Positions 32,521 through 41,193 of a DNA stretch of 64,000 nt are shown piece by piece. The translations under genes and the position numbers were made by a program. The first letter of the stretch is position 1; each line of letters starts with the position of its first letter. Under the pieces are notes generated by a model. That model saw only the letters and a list, made by a program, of their open reading frames with translations, searched no databases and was not told where the DNA came from. The stretch spans positions 1 through 64,000 of the forward strand of contig NZ_JAHQZT010000003.1 in assembly GCF_019061305.1 (NCBI RefSeq), in the 5' to 3' direction. Source of the DNA: Marinobacterium weihaiense. Lineage in GTDB: Bacteria; Pseudomonadota; Gammaproteobacteria; Pseudomonadales; Balneatricaceae.

Positions 32521-34733
32521 CACTGCCAGTGGGTAATGCCGCTGACGTGGCCGTCTTCACCCAGGTCGCGTTCGAAAATCAGGGCGGCACTGTCGCCGCC
32601 CGCTCCCAGGCCGCCCTGCATCTGGGCGTTGGAAAGCTCGTCCTCGCTGCTCATCAGGCCGTTGTCATCGATGCTGCCGGCGCCCTGGATGGCGATGTTG
32701 TCATCCAGCCCCGGTGCGGTGACATCAAAGCGGGAGACAAAGCGTTTCTGATCAAAATCGACCTGCAGCATCGGGTTGATAACCTCGGCCGGGCGCAGGC
32801 CGTCCTTGCCGGCATAGACGGCCGATGCATCGCTCAGGGTGAAATCGACGCGGCCACTGGCAGGCAGGTTGTCAGCGGGCAGCAGTTCAAGCGCGTAATG
32901 ACGGTTGTAGGCAAAGGTTTTGCCGTAACGCGACAACTGCGCCACCTTGTCTTCATCCAGGCGGGCGAAATCGGCCCAGTGGCCCCAGCTCACGCCGTTG
33001 GTTTCCCGGCTTTGCCACTGGGCCAGCAGGGGGTTGTCATCGAGGCCGGTCTGTTGCAGGCCGAACATCCACTGTTGGTGCGAGTCTTTCTCGGTGATCA
33101 GGATGACCAGCGTATTGCCCTGCCAGTGCCCCTTGAGGCTGAGGTGGTCGTTTTCGGCAAACAGCATGCCGGCTTCGCCCACGGCACCACGCAGGTTGTA
33201 GTTGTAGCGCTGGGTGCCGATTTCCAGCTGAAAACGGCCTTCGGCATCGGCCTTGAAGCTGCGGATACGGGCGGGTGCGCCGTGGCCGGCCGGGTTGCCC
33301 AGTGGCTGGCTCCAGCGGGTACTGAATACTTGGGTACCGGTGCCGGTCGGTCCTTCACCGGGGGTAAACCAGAGGCTGTGACGGCCGCCGTCAAGCTGCC
33401 AGAGCGCAACCTGATCCTGACGCAGGGCTGTCAGCCAATCGATGCCCGCTTGGCTGCCCCCGAGTTGGCCCAGGCTCTCGGGCAGGGCATTCCAGACCAG
33501 ACCTTCGGGCCAGTAGCGTGCCGCCAGCAGAGTGTCGATGGAGCCGGTCTCGCCCCAGAGGCGTTGCTTGTCCAGGTCGAACCAGCCGTTGAGGGCCAGA
33601 CTCTGGCGCAGCTTGAGCTGTAGGTTGTACAGCGTGTGGCTGGCGATCGGGTCATAGGCGTCCACTTTCAGGGTGGTATGGCGCAAATAATGACGGATCT
33701 GGGCTTCGGTAAAGGCCTCGGCGCGGTTGTCGACCTTGTACAAGTGGGTATTGGCCTGGTTGGGCGTGGGATCGACCGCATCATCGAGGCCGTCGCCATC
33801 CATGTCGGCCAGCCAGGGGTTGAGGTCGTTGGCCAGCTCGTACTCGTCCGACAGGCCATCGCCGTCGGTATCACCGGAGGCGTCCAGCAGCAGGGCGTCA
33901 CGCAGCCCGTCCAGGTCCATGTCCGGTTGCTCGGTTTCAGGTAGCGTGGCTTTTTCGTTGTCCGGCAGTACTTCGTCCTGCTCGACAAATTCCAGTACCT
34001 GCTCATGGGTGGCCGTGGGGGTCAGTGCCTTGCCATGGGCATCATAGAGCCCGGCGCTGAAAACGGCCGGGGTGTTCATGTCGGTGATGAAGTCGGGGGT
34101 GCCGCTGATGCGCTCGATGCCATCCCCGCGCTGCAGCCGCAGCCAGGCGTTGTCGCTGCCGTTGAGATCGGCGGCCTCGGGTGTGCTGCAGGCGCCCAAG
34201 CTACCCGGCAGACAGCCCAGGCTGTCCGAGAAGGGCGCCAGGCGAATGGCGCCGGTATGTACATAGACGCCCAGCTCATCCTGGCGCAGGTTCACGGTGT
34301 AGTCGGTGCCCCGGATGCCCAGCGCGGCGAAGGGTGTATCCAGACGATAGCGGTGGTGTGCACTCTCACCGATCTGTCCGGTGCGGGTGCGCAGGGTACC
34401 CTGCTTGAGCTCAAAACGGATGGCGGCGGCCTGGCCGTCCGTGGCGGGGCGGTAGGCGTGAATGATCATTTCCGAGTGCGGTTGCAGGTTGACGATGGCG
34501 TCATCCTGCATGCGCAGTGTCATGCTGCCGTCGGCGGTGATGAGGTGATCGCCGGCAAAGATCTGCGCCTGCCGGCGCAGGGGCTCGCGACCGCTGTCGG
34601 CGAGGCGCCAGCTTTCACCGGCCGCCAGAATCACGGTACCGGCGGCTGTGGCGGCGTTGACCACACCGGTCATGCCCAGGTTGATGGCCAGGGTCATCAG
34701 CAACAGGGACAGGTGAGACAAGCATGTGCGCAT
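32520..34733 (-). CDS. FecR-domain exported protein with TSP3-type calcium repeats
   Basis: 737 residues from ATG 34733, preceded by GAGG. Signal peptide about 1-27 (GVVNAA). Residues 60-165 form a FecR-type domain (GDHLITADGSMTLRMQDD, YRLDTPFAALGIRGTDY). Residues 288-326 contain thrombospondin-type-3 calcium loops (DTDGDGLSDEYEL, DMDGDGLDDAVDP). The long C-terminal part is beta-rich, with no family I recognise. Stand-alone FecR proteins of this kind often precede CHASE2 cyclases, as here. It is the first gene of the operon and sits 14 bases before the stop of the upstream metalloprotease gene. Confidence 0.8.
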   Translation of the reverse strand: MRTCLSHLSLLLMTLAINLGMTGVVNAATAAGTVILAAGESWRLADSGREPLRRQAQIFAGDHLITADGSMTLRMQDDAIVNLQPHSEMIIHAYRPATDGQAAAIRFELKQGTLRTRTGQIGESAHHRYRLDTPFAALGIRGTDYTVNLRQDELGVYVHTGAIRLAPFSDSLGCLPGSLGACSTPEAADLNGSDNAWLRLQRGDGIERISGTPDFITDMNTPAVFSAGLYDAHGKALTPTATHEQVLEFVEQDEVLPDNEKATLPETEQPDMDLDGLRDALLLDASGDTDGDGLSDEYELANDLNPWLADMDGDGLDDAVDPTPNQANTHLYKVDNRAEAFTEAQIRHYLRHTTLKVDAYDPIASHTLYNLQLKLRQSLALNGWFDLDKQRLWGETGSIDTLLAARYWPEGLVWNALPESLGQLGGSQAGIDWLTALRQDQVALWQLDGGRHSLWFTPGEGPTGTGTQVFSTRWSQPLGNPAGHGAPARIRSFKADAEGRFQLEIGTQRYNYNLRGAVGEAGMLFAENDHLSLKGHWQGNTLVILITEKDSHQQWMFGLQQTGLDDNPLLAQWQSRETNGVSWGHWADFARLDEDKVAQLSRYGKTFAYNRHYALELLPADNLPASGRVDFTLSDASAVYAGKDGLRPAEVINPMLQVDFDQKRFVSRFDVTAPGLDDNIAIQGAGSIDDNGLMSSEDELSNAQMQGGLGAGGDSAALIFERDLGEDGHVSGITHWQ

Positions 34734-34746
34734 GAGTAACCTCGGA

Positions 34747-36384
34747 TCAGGTAAGCCAGAGCTGCAGGCCGACAAGTTGCAGGCTGGCATCAATGTATTC
34801 GTCGGACTGGGTGAATTCCAGCATCACCCGGTCGGGCGTCCGGACACCCGAGTATAACGCATCCCGCCACCAGTTATAGCCACCCAGATCAGGGTTGCGG
34901 CCAAGTGTGTTGGCATAGAGCTCATCCAGCAGTTCTTCAGGGCTGATCTGGCTGTCCCGGTTGGTATCCGCGCGGTTTCGAAATTCGGGTGATGTCAGGA
35001 ACCCGGCTGTCATGTCCTCTAGCGCGGCCCCCTGTTGCAGCTGCGCCGCCCACCAGTCAAAGCCGGCCTCGTCAGGGGTGCGACCCATGATGCCGAGGTA
35101 GGCGCGATACAGCTGTGCATCCTCGGCGGCGATGATCTGCCCGTTGGCGAGCACGTCGCTGTTCCAGGGGGATTCGGGTGACGCCAGGTGGGCATCACCG
35201 GCAATATTGAACAGCAGATCGTGCGGTGTGTAATCCAGGGCGCCGAAGCGGATCTGTTCCATGCCGGAGAAGGTGACGGCGTTGTTCCAGCTGCCATCCA
35301 GCTTCAGGGAGAGTCGGTCAAGCGTCAGACCGTGACGGGTATCCAGCGCCCAGCGTTCGACCGGCAGGTCAAGCAGGAGCAGGTCTTGCCCGGCCCCGCC
35401 GTCAACGCGGTCATGTCCGCCTTGCCAATGGTAGAGGTCGTGGCCTTCACCCAGTTCGGCATGGTTGTCGTGCCGGGCACCCGTAACCCGGTCGTTACCG
35501 GACGTGGCGATCAGGTGCTCGAACTCGGTGCCGAAGGCCAGTGCCAGATTGTTGTGTCCCGTCTGCTTGTCGCCCCAGGCATCAGTAACGCTGCCGGCAC
35601 TGATGAAGCCGCCAGCACTCAGATCGGCGATAACCGAGCGGGTCAGGGCACTGAAATCCAAAGTGTCATTACCGCCGCCGTCCCAGAGTGTTTGCACCGG
35701 TATGTCGGTGTCAAAACGGTAGTGCGTATCGCCAGCGTTGAAGGCTCTGTTGGCACCGTACAGGTATTGTAGTGCGGCGATGTCCATCAGCTGAAACCCG
35801 ACCGGTAGGGTACCGGGCTGGTCGGGGTGGTCAGAGTAGGACATCACCGTGTATTGATAGTTGTCCTGGGCGCCCGGCACGGCGGGAAAACCGTCATCGG
35901 CTTCAAACGAATGCGCCAGCCCCAGCGCGTGGCCCAGCTCGTGGATCATGGTGTGATTGAGCCAGGAGCCGGGGGCCGCAGAACCGGCCCCGGTGCTCTG
36001 ATTGAGCCAGATATCACCGGATGCGGCGCTGGCCTCCGTGCCGTCCACGTAATAGGGGCGAGGGTAATAGGCATAGCCGGATGTTTCGGGCGACATGAGA
36101 TCGGTGAAGGCGATGCGCAGATCGCCATAGGCCTCATCGTCAACGACTTCAATCAGGTTGAGTCGGGTCAGCTGACTGACCTGCTCGGCCAGCTGCCGAA
36201 AGGCATTCCGGTGCGTCTGATTGAGGGCATACCAGCTTGACCACTCATCGTCGTTACTATAATTGCCGGCATGTTGGGCGGTACCTGACGGGAAGCTGTA
36301 GGTCAGCGTATCACCCGTCCAGCGGTAGGCGCTGAGCAGACCGGAAAACCATTGTGCCGTGTATGCCGTGGGTGTGACGTTCAT
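34747..36384 (-). CDS. Serralysin/matrixin-like zinc protease with C-terminal DUF4214
   Basis: 545 residues. The zinc site HELGHALGLAH is at 148-158 (HExxHxxGxxH) with the Met-turn at Met181 (YTVMSYSDH), the M10 metzincin signature. A serralysin-like middle follows (DIAALQYLYGAN, GGGNDTLDFSALTR, GGHDRVDGGAGQDLLLLD). Residues 420-532 carry two DUF4214 copies with an EF-hand-like loop (DTNRDSQISPEE, 473-484) inserted between them. There is no signal peptide, no recognisable propeptide and no cysteine. Serralysins are classic PrtDEF substrates, which matches the transporter at 51.8 kb. The gene heads the minus-strand run into the FecR operon. Confidence 0.9.
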   Translation of the reverse strand: MNVTPTAYTAQWFSGLLSAYRWTGDTLTYSFPSGTAQHAGNYSNDDEWSSWYALNQTHRNAFRQLAEQVSQLTRLNLIEVVDDEAYGDLRIAFTDLMSPETSGYAYYPRPYYVDGTEASAASGDIWLNQSTGAGSAAPGSWLNHTMIHELGHALGLAHSFEADDGFPAVPGAQDNYQYTVMSYSDHPDQPGTLPVGFQLMDIAALQYLYGANRAFNAGDTHYRFDTDIPVQTLWDGGGNDTLDFSALTRSVIADLSAGGFISAGSVTDAWGDKQTGHNNLALAFGTEFEHLIATSGNDRVTGARHDNHAELGEGHDLYHWQGGHDRVDGGAGQDLLLLDLPVERWALDTRHGLTLDRLSLKLDGSWNNAVTFSGMEQIRFGALDYTPHDLLFNIAGDAHLASPESPWNSDVLANGQIIAAEDAQLYRAYLGIMGRTPDEAGFDWWAAQLQQGAALEDMTAGFLTSPEFRNRADTNRDSQISPEELLDELYANTLGRNPDLGGYNWWRDALYSGVRTPDRVMLEFTQSDEYIDASLQLVGLQLWLT

Positions 36385-36425
36385 TGTTCATTGCCACCTT
36401 TTAGGCTTGGTTTCAGGTGTTGATG

Positions 36426-38780
36426 TCAGGCCGTTGCTTCGATCAGCTCCAGCAATGGTCGGGCACAGACACTCCAGTCGAATGTTTCGGCTGCGCGTTG
36501 CCGGGCACGCTGCTGGCGAGCAATGCGCTGTTCGACACTTAGTTGGCTCAGCTGATCAAGGGCAGCGCCAAAATCCTCAATGTCGACGATACTGACCTCT
36601 GTATCCTGGGCAAAGTCCAGCCCGCGGTTGCCGAAGGGCGTGGTAATGATATCGAGCCCGGCTGCAGCGTAGTCAAGCATCTTCAGATTGGTTCCCGAGC
36701 CTGAGATCATGGGGTTCAGGGCAATGGATGCCGCTGACATGACGGTATCCTTTGCAGCGGCAGGCAGTAACCCCAGCGGCTTTACATTGTCCGGCAGCGC
36801 CTGAAGCTCTGGGTGGCTACAGAGGCTGCCCATCAGCCAGAACTGCAACCGAGGTCGCTGTCGCGCCAACTCTACCAGTAAGTGCGCGGCTTCAATGTTG
36901 GGGCCGTGCCAACTCCCCATGAACAGTACCACCTCTTGCTGTGGATCCAGTCCAAGCTGGGCACGATGATGGCTGCGCTGCCTGCAGTCATGGAAGGAGG
37001 TACCGAGGATATCGACGCCGTTGGGGGCGACCGCGTGAGCAGCAGGTATAGGTGTGTAGAGTGCTTGCAGCCGAAGGATATCGTGATGACTACAGGCAAC
37101 GACCCAGCGACTGTCCTGCAGACAGCGTTGTTCAATATGCCTTACCTTATCAAGCCAGTGCTCGGTGCCAGGCGCGCCCGCACAAATGGCTGCTTTGACA
37201 TCCAATTCGACGTCTTGTGCATCGTAGGCCATGGGACCGGACCAGACGGCACGAATGCTGCTGTGCAAAAAAGGATGCGAGCAGATCATTAAATCGGCGT
37301 CGTGGGCGAGCCGTTCCAGCTGATTCAGAAAGTCCGTGTTGAGCAGGTTGCTGTCTGCGGTCAAGATGTCAGTGAAATCAAGGTTATATATCTGATGAAG
37401 GCGCCCGCTATAGCGATGCTGCTGAGCCGTGTAGGGCACGCATATTTCAACCAGCCCCGGCTCCAACTGGCGTTGGCCCTGCTCGCTGCCCAGGCATAGC
37501 AGTGTTACGTCATGGTGGCGTGCAACCTGCCGGTACAGGCTGAATAGGCGGGCTTGACCGCCTCCGGTGGGGGGCCAGGCCGGAAAGGTTGAAACGACAA
37601 CCAAGTTCAGTCTTCGACCGCCAGGCATGGGCCGTGCGGGGGGAGCCAGTATGGGGGTCAGCGTGTCTTCCCAGCTGACATGCTGTATGTGCTGCTGCGC
37701 ACACTGCCCCATGCGCAGAGTGTTTTCATAGTCGTTGACCAGTGTGGTGATGGCGTCTGCAAGGGCGCTCTCCTCTGGCGCGACGCTGAGCCCCGTAACA
37801 CCATGCTGTACCATTTCATGGACACCGCCCGAGTCGGTGGTGGTCAATACGGCTTTGCCTGCCTGCATGGCTTCAATCGTGATCAAGCCATAGTCTTCAT
37901 CGTAGGGGATGAAAGGAACAAACAGGGCGTTGGCATAATAGTTGACCAGTTCACTGTCGTTGACATAGCCAATAAAGCGAATTCTGGGATCATCGTCAGC
38001 CAGTGACTTGAGGGCCTGCTCCTGAGGGCCGGTCCCGGCAATCAGCAGCGATACATCGACGTCGGTATTGCGAAATGCGCGAATCAGCATGTCCAGCCGT
38101 TTGGGTTCGTCCAGTCGGCTGGCGGTAAAAATGAAACGATATTCGCCCGTGTAAATACCTTCGAGATCAGAGGGGTGGTGGCGTACATACACCGGGCAGC
38201 CCTCCGGGAAGTAGTCGCTGCGCTTGCGCACATTGTCCGAAATGGCGCCGAACAGGTGAATGGACCCTGGCTGCAAGGCGATGCCATCCAGCTGATGGAT
38301 AATGGCGCGGGTCAGAGGGCCGGGAAAGTCGAAATGTTCCGGGTATTCCTGCAACAGCTTCTGTGTCTGGTTGAAAAGCGCCGTCAGCAGAGCTCTATCT
38401 GGAGGGCTGTCGAGCAACTGCAGAAGTGGGGCAAAAGCGGAGGGAAGTTCGGGCAACTCCGTGCTATGGCCGCAAAAATGGTAGGTGTCATACAGCCCGC
38501 GCAGCTTGTGCTGCAAATAGCAGACATGATCGTGGTGCGCCACCATCCAGGCAGGGTACTTGGTGCTGATCACACGATCAAAATGGCTTAGGTCCAATTC
38601 GCTGAAATATCGGTAACTGGCAATAAGGTCGGGGAAGCTGCGCTCGGGCGAAGGCAGCTTGATCAGTTCTGCATCATGTGGCGTCTCATGGTTGATGTAA
38701 TCCAGAATGCCCCACCACAGTTTTTCGGCTCCGCCGATCATGAATGGGACGGGGCTGGGCGCAACAATGGCAATCTTCAT
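36426..38780 (-). CDS. Two-domain GT4 glycosyltransferase
   Basis: 784 residues made of two GT-B units. The first (1 to ~370) has GGAEKLWWGILDYIN, the donor-site FTASRLDEPKRLDMLI and EAMQAGKAVLTTTDSGGVHE. The second (from ~392) starts LNLVVVSTFPAWPPTGGGQA and has GSGTNLKMLDYAAAGLDIIT. Such dual-domain enzymes usually make two linkages of a repeat unit or extend a polymer. It lies in the wzm–wzt–methyltransferase–GT4 operon, 10 bases after the neighbouring GT4 stop. It probably builds the rhamnan-type chain in the cytoplasm. Confidence 0.85.
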   Translation of the reverse strand: MKIAIVAPSPVPFMIGGAEKLWWGILDYINHETPHDAELIKLPSPERSFPDLIASYRYFSELDLSHFDRVISTKYPAWMVAHHDHVCYLQHKLRGLYDTYHFCGHSTELPELPSAFAPLLQLLDSPPDRALLTALFNQTQKLLQEYPEHFDFPGPLTRAIIHQLDGIALQPGSIHLFGAISDNVRKRSDYFPEGCPVYVRHHPSDLEGIYTGEYRFIFTASRLDEPKRLDMLIRAFRNTDVDVSLLIAGTGPQEQALKSLADDDPRIRFIGYVNDSELVNYYANALFVPFIPYDEDYGLITIEAMQAGKAVLTTTDSGGVHEMVQHGVTGLSVAPEESALADAITTLVNDYENTLRMGQCAQQHIQHVSWEDTLTPILAPPARPMPGGRRLNLVVVSTFPAWPPTGGGQARLFSLYRQVARHHDVTLLCLGSEQGQRQLEPGLVEICVPYTAQQHRYSGRLHQIYNLDFTDILTADSNLLNTDFLNQLERLAHDADLMICSHPFLHSSIRAVWSGPMAYDAQDVELDVKAAICAGAPGTEHWLDKVRHIEQRCLQDSRWVVACSHHDILRLQALYTPIPAAHAVAPNGVDILGTSFHDCRQRSHHRAQLGLDPQQEVVLFMGSWHGPNIEAAHLLVELARQRPRLQFWLMGSLCSHPELQALPDNVKPLGLLPAAAKDTVMSAASIALNPMISGSGTNLKMLDYAAAGLDIITTPFGNRGLDFAQDTEVSIVDIEDFGAALDQLSQLSVEQRIARQQRARQRAAETFDWSVCARPLLELIEATA

Positions 38781-38790
38781 AGGTGTACTC

Positions 38791-39822
38791 TCAGGTATCC
38801 GCCATCAGTCGGCTGATAACATTCTGCCAGGAGATCCCCAGCGCCTCGTACGCCTGGCGACCATTGATCCCCATGCGCTCGGCCGTTTTTCGGTTGCGAT
38901 ATAGATCATCTATTGCTGACGCCAGACTGAGAGGGTCCGGGTCACACACCATGCCGGTCTCACCATCGCGAATAAATTCGAGAGGACCGCCGGAATCTGT
39001 ACAGCTGATAACCGGCTTGCCGGCCAGCATGGCCTCCAGTGTGACGTATCCATAATCCTCGTCATACGGGCCAAAGAAGACGCCAAGTGCTCGAGCGTAG
39101 AGTGTTAGCTTTTCAGCCTCGCTGACATGCCCCATCAGTGCAACGCGATCCTCAAGTCCCAGTTGTTCAATCTGAGACTCGCAGTTCGCCTGCTGGCCGC
39201 CGGTGCCAACCAGCAGTATTTTGACCGGGGTTTGCAAATGCTGTGCGGCCTCGATCAGCAGTGATTGGCGCTTAAGTGTTTCCAGGCGGCTTGGGAACAG
39301 CACATAGTCCCAGGCGGGTGCACTGTAAAACCGGTCAGCAGCATAGGGCGGGTGATAAAGCGTTTCGGCATCCAGTTGGTTGAATCGCTTTAGGCGGCCG
39401 GCAACATTGGTCGAGTTGGCAAACAGTTTCTCGGCCTTGCTTAGGTGCTTGTTGTCATACGCAATAACCTTGTCTCGCAGTGCTGCAAGATCAGGCGATG
39501 CCTGCTGGGCATCATACAGTTCGTAGACGGATCGGTGCTGGTGCATGACCCATACACGGTGGTCATCATGCAGCACGCCATAACCGGGGAATTGCAGGCT
39601 GATAACGCGATCTATTTTGATACCGTTGAAATGATTGAAGTCTAGAGCGTCACAGAAATGCATCAAATGCTCGATGCGACTCTCGGGTGCAAAATGGAAC
39701 GGAAAGCGAACCAGTTCCACTTCATGCCCTGCCTGCCGCAAGGCTTCAACAACGCCGTTGACGTGATACGTGGCGCCGCCGCTCATGAAAGGCGTCTGGC
39801 TGGCCGTAACAATCAGACGCAT
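38791..39822 (-). CDS. GT4 glycosyltransferase
   Basis: 343 residues. GT-B fold with SGGATYHVNGVVEALRQAGH near the N terminus, LFPSRLETLKRQSLLIEAAQ and the donor-site sequence EAMLAGKPVISCTDSGGPLEF. The C-terminal YRNRKTAERMGINGRQAY is typical. It overlaps the methyltransferase gene by 10 bases and so is co-translated with it. It resembles the first half of the neighbouring two-domain enzyme, suggesting duplication. It is expected to add mannose or rhamnose from a GDP-sugar; the linkage is unknown. Confidence 0.85.
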   Translation of the reverse strand: MRLIVTASQTPFMSGGATYHVNGVVEALRQAGHEVELVRFPFHFAPESRIEHLMHFCDALDFNHFNGIKIDRVISLQFPGYGVLHDDHRVWVMHQHRSVYELYDAQQASPDLAALRDKVIAYDNKHLSKAEKLFANSTNVAGRLKRFNQLDAETLYHPPYAADRFYSAPAWDYVLFPSRLETLKRQSLLIEAAQHLQTPVKILLVGTGGQQANCESQIEQLGLEDRVALMGHVSEAEKLTLYARALGVFFGPYDEDYGYVTLEAMLAGKPVISCTDSGGPLEFIRDGETGMVCDPDPLSLASAIDDLYRNRKTAERMGINGRQAYEALGISWQNVISRLMADT

Positions 39823-41171
39823 GTCACCTCCCTGGCCTTGGTGGCCACGAGCCCAATATCTTGAGGGCCACAGAAGTGCCCATTAAACCGTGCCGTCAAC
39901 GGGTCATCACCTGGCAGGCGAGCCTCTTCGGGATATGGGTGCAGGCGCACCAATTCAGCGTTATCGAAGCCGCAGTAACCGGCCAGAAATTCCAGCAATG
40001 TTGGTGTCAACGGATTACGGTGCGTGGGGTCGTGATAGAACGTGTGGCTGGCAACCAGAATGTTTTCTGGGTTCGGCGTCTCGTAAATCAGTACTCCTCC
40101 GGGCTGCAGGGCACGATAGGCTTCCCGGGTCCACTGCAACAGCAGTTCAAACGGAATGTGTTCAACCACGTGGAATGCCGTGACGGCACATAAGCTGTTA
40201 TCCGGCTGTTGTTTCAGCCACTGCAGGGCATCGGTCGCCTTCACGTCCAGACCCTTTTGACGACAGTGCTGGATCATGATGGCGTTGGTGTCGACGCCAT
40301 ATGGTTGATAGCCATGCTGGCTCAACAATTGCAGCCATTCGCCGCGGCCACAGCCGATATCAAGTATGCGCAGGCTGCCGTTATTATTGGATGGTGGCAG
40401 GTGGTCCAGCCAGGTGTTGAACTGCTCGCGTATGGCATCTTCCGAGCCTCGACATGCGTTTTCGAATGCCAGGTAAAAGGCTTCAGCATCACTTTCGTCA
40501 GCTTGAGCCAGGCTGGTGGGCTGTGTGATGTCGGCGTTGGTGGACCGCAGGCGCAGCCGTTCCATTTCCAGCTCCAGCATATGCAGCTTTCCTGTTACCG
40601 GTCTTATCATGTCGCGAGCACTCTGTTCGCTATCGTGCAGGTACTGTATCAGGGCTCGGGTATCCGAAAGCTGTTGCTGCAAGGCACGGTTAGCTTCGCT
40701 CGCTGCCAAGGTTGGCGCGCTGGCGCGCATGTGACGCTCCAATGTACGGCATAGACGTGTTTGCAGGCGTGGAAACCGTTTGAGCCAGCGGTGGGTATAC
40801 AGGCGAGTAAACCGTTCCAGCCCGGGCAGCATCTTGCCTTTTGCCACAGCCTCTGCTGAAAACTGCAAATCAAACAGCAGTCGGGAGCGTGGTACTCCTT
40901 GCTGCAGCAGCTGCAAGTGGTGTGCTTTGCCTTCGCTGTCTGCCGGACGCGCCAAAAGTTGCTGATAGGCGCTCTCGATGAACAAGCCTTCATCCTGAAT
41001 GGCCAACAGAACCGGCAGGCCGCCGGTTGTGATCGCTGTTATGGGCGTGCTTGGTAACGGTTTTTCCGGCAGGGTGGAAAGGGGGTCCAGCAGCAGTTCT
41101 GCCGTCTGGCTGCTTGACTCCCGCCGGATTGCCTCCAGCAGGTGCTCAAGGCTGTGATTTGGTTGACTCAT
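39813..41171 (-). CDS. SAM methyltransferase with N-terminal DUF4214-like module and coiled coil
   Basis: 452 residues. Residues 62-112 match one DUF4214 copy (FIESAYQQLLARPADSEGKA, then LQQGVPRSRLLFDLQFSAE). Residues about 157-212 form a coiled coil. The SAM-binding motif LRILDIGCGRGEWLQLL is at 267-283, followed by VTAFHVVEHIPFELLLQW. This order, with wzm and wzt alongside, suggests a WbdD-like chain terminator. Such an enzyme methylates the non-reducing end of the polymer, and its coiled coil acts as a ruler. It lacks an obvious kinase domain. The module would help it hold the glycan; that is inference. Confidence 0.8.
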   Translation of the reverse strand: MSQPNHSLEHLLEAIRRESSSQTAELLLDPLSTLPEKPLPSTPITAITTGGLPVLLAIQDEGLFIESAYQQLLARPADSEGKAHHLQLLQQGVPRSRLLFDLQFSAEAVAKGKMLPGLERFTRLYTHRWLKRFPRLQTRLCRTLERHMRASAPTLAASEANRALQQQLSDTRALIQYLHDSEQSARDMIRPVTGKLHMLELEMERLRLRSTNADITQPTSLAQADESDAEAFYLAFENACRGSEDAIREQFNTWLDHLPPSNNNGSLRILDIGCGRGEWLQLLSQHGYQPYGVDTNAIMIQHCRQKGLDVKATDALQWLKQQPDNSLCAVTAFHVVEHIPFELLLQWTREAYRALQPGGVLIYETPNPENILVASHTFYHDPTHRNPLTPTLLEFLAGYCGFDNAELVRLHPYPEEARLPGDDPLTARFNGHFCGPQDIGLVATKAREVTCV

Positions 41172-41193
41172 GAGTTTGACCCGGTGTCCGCGT

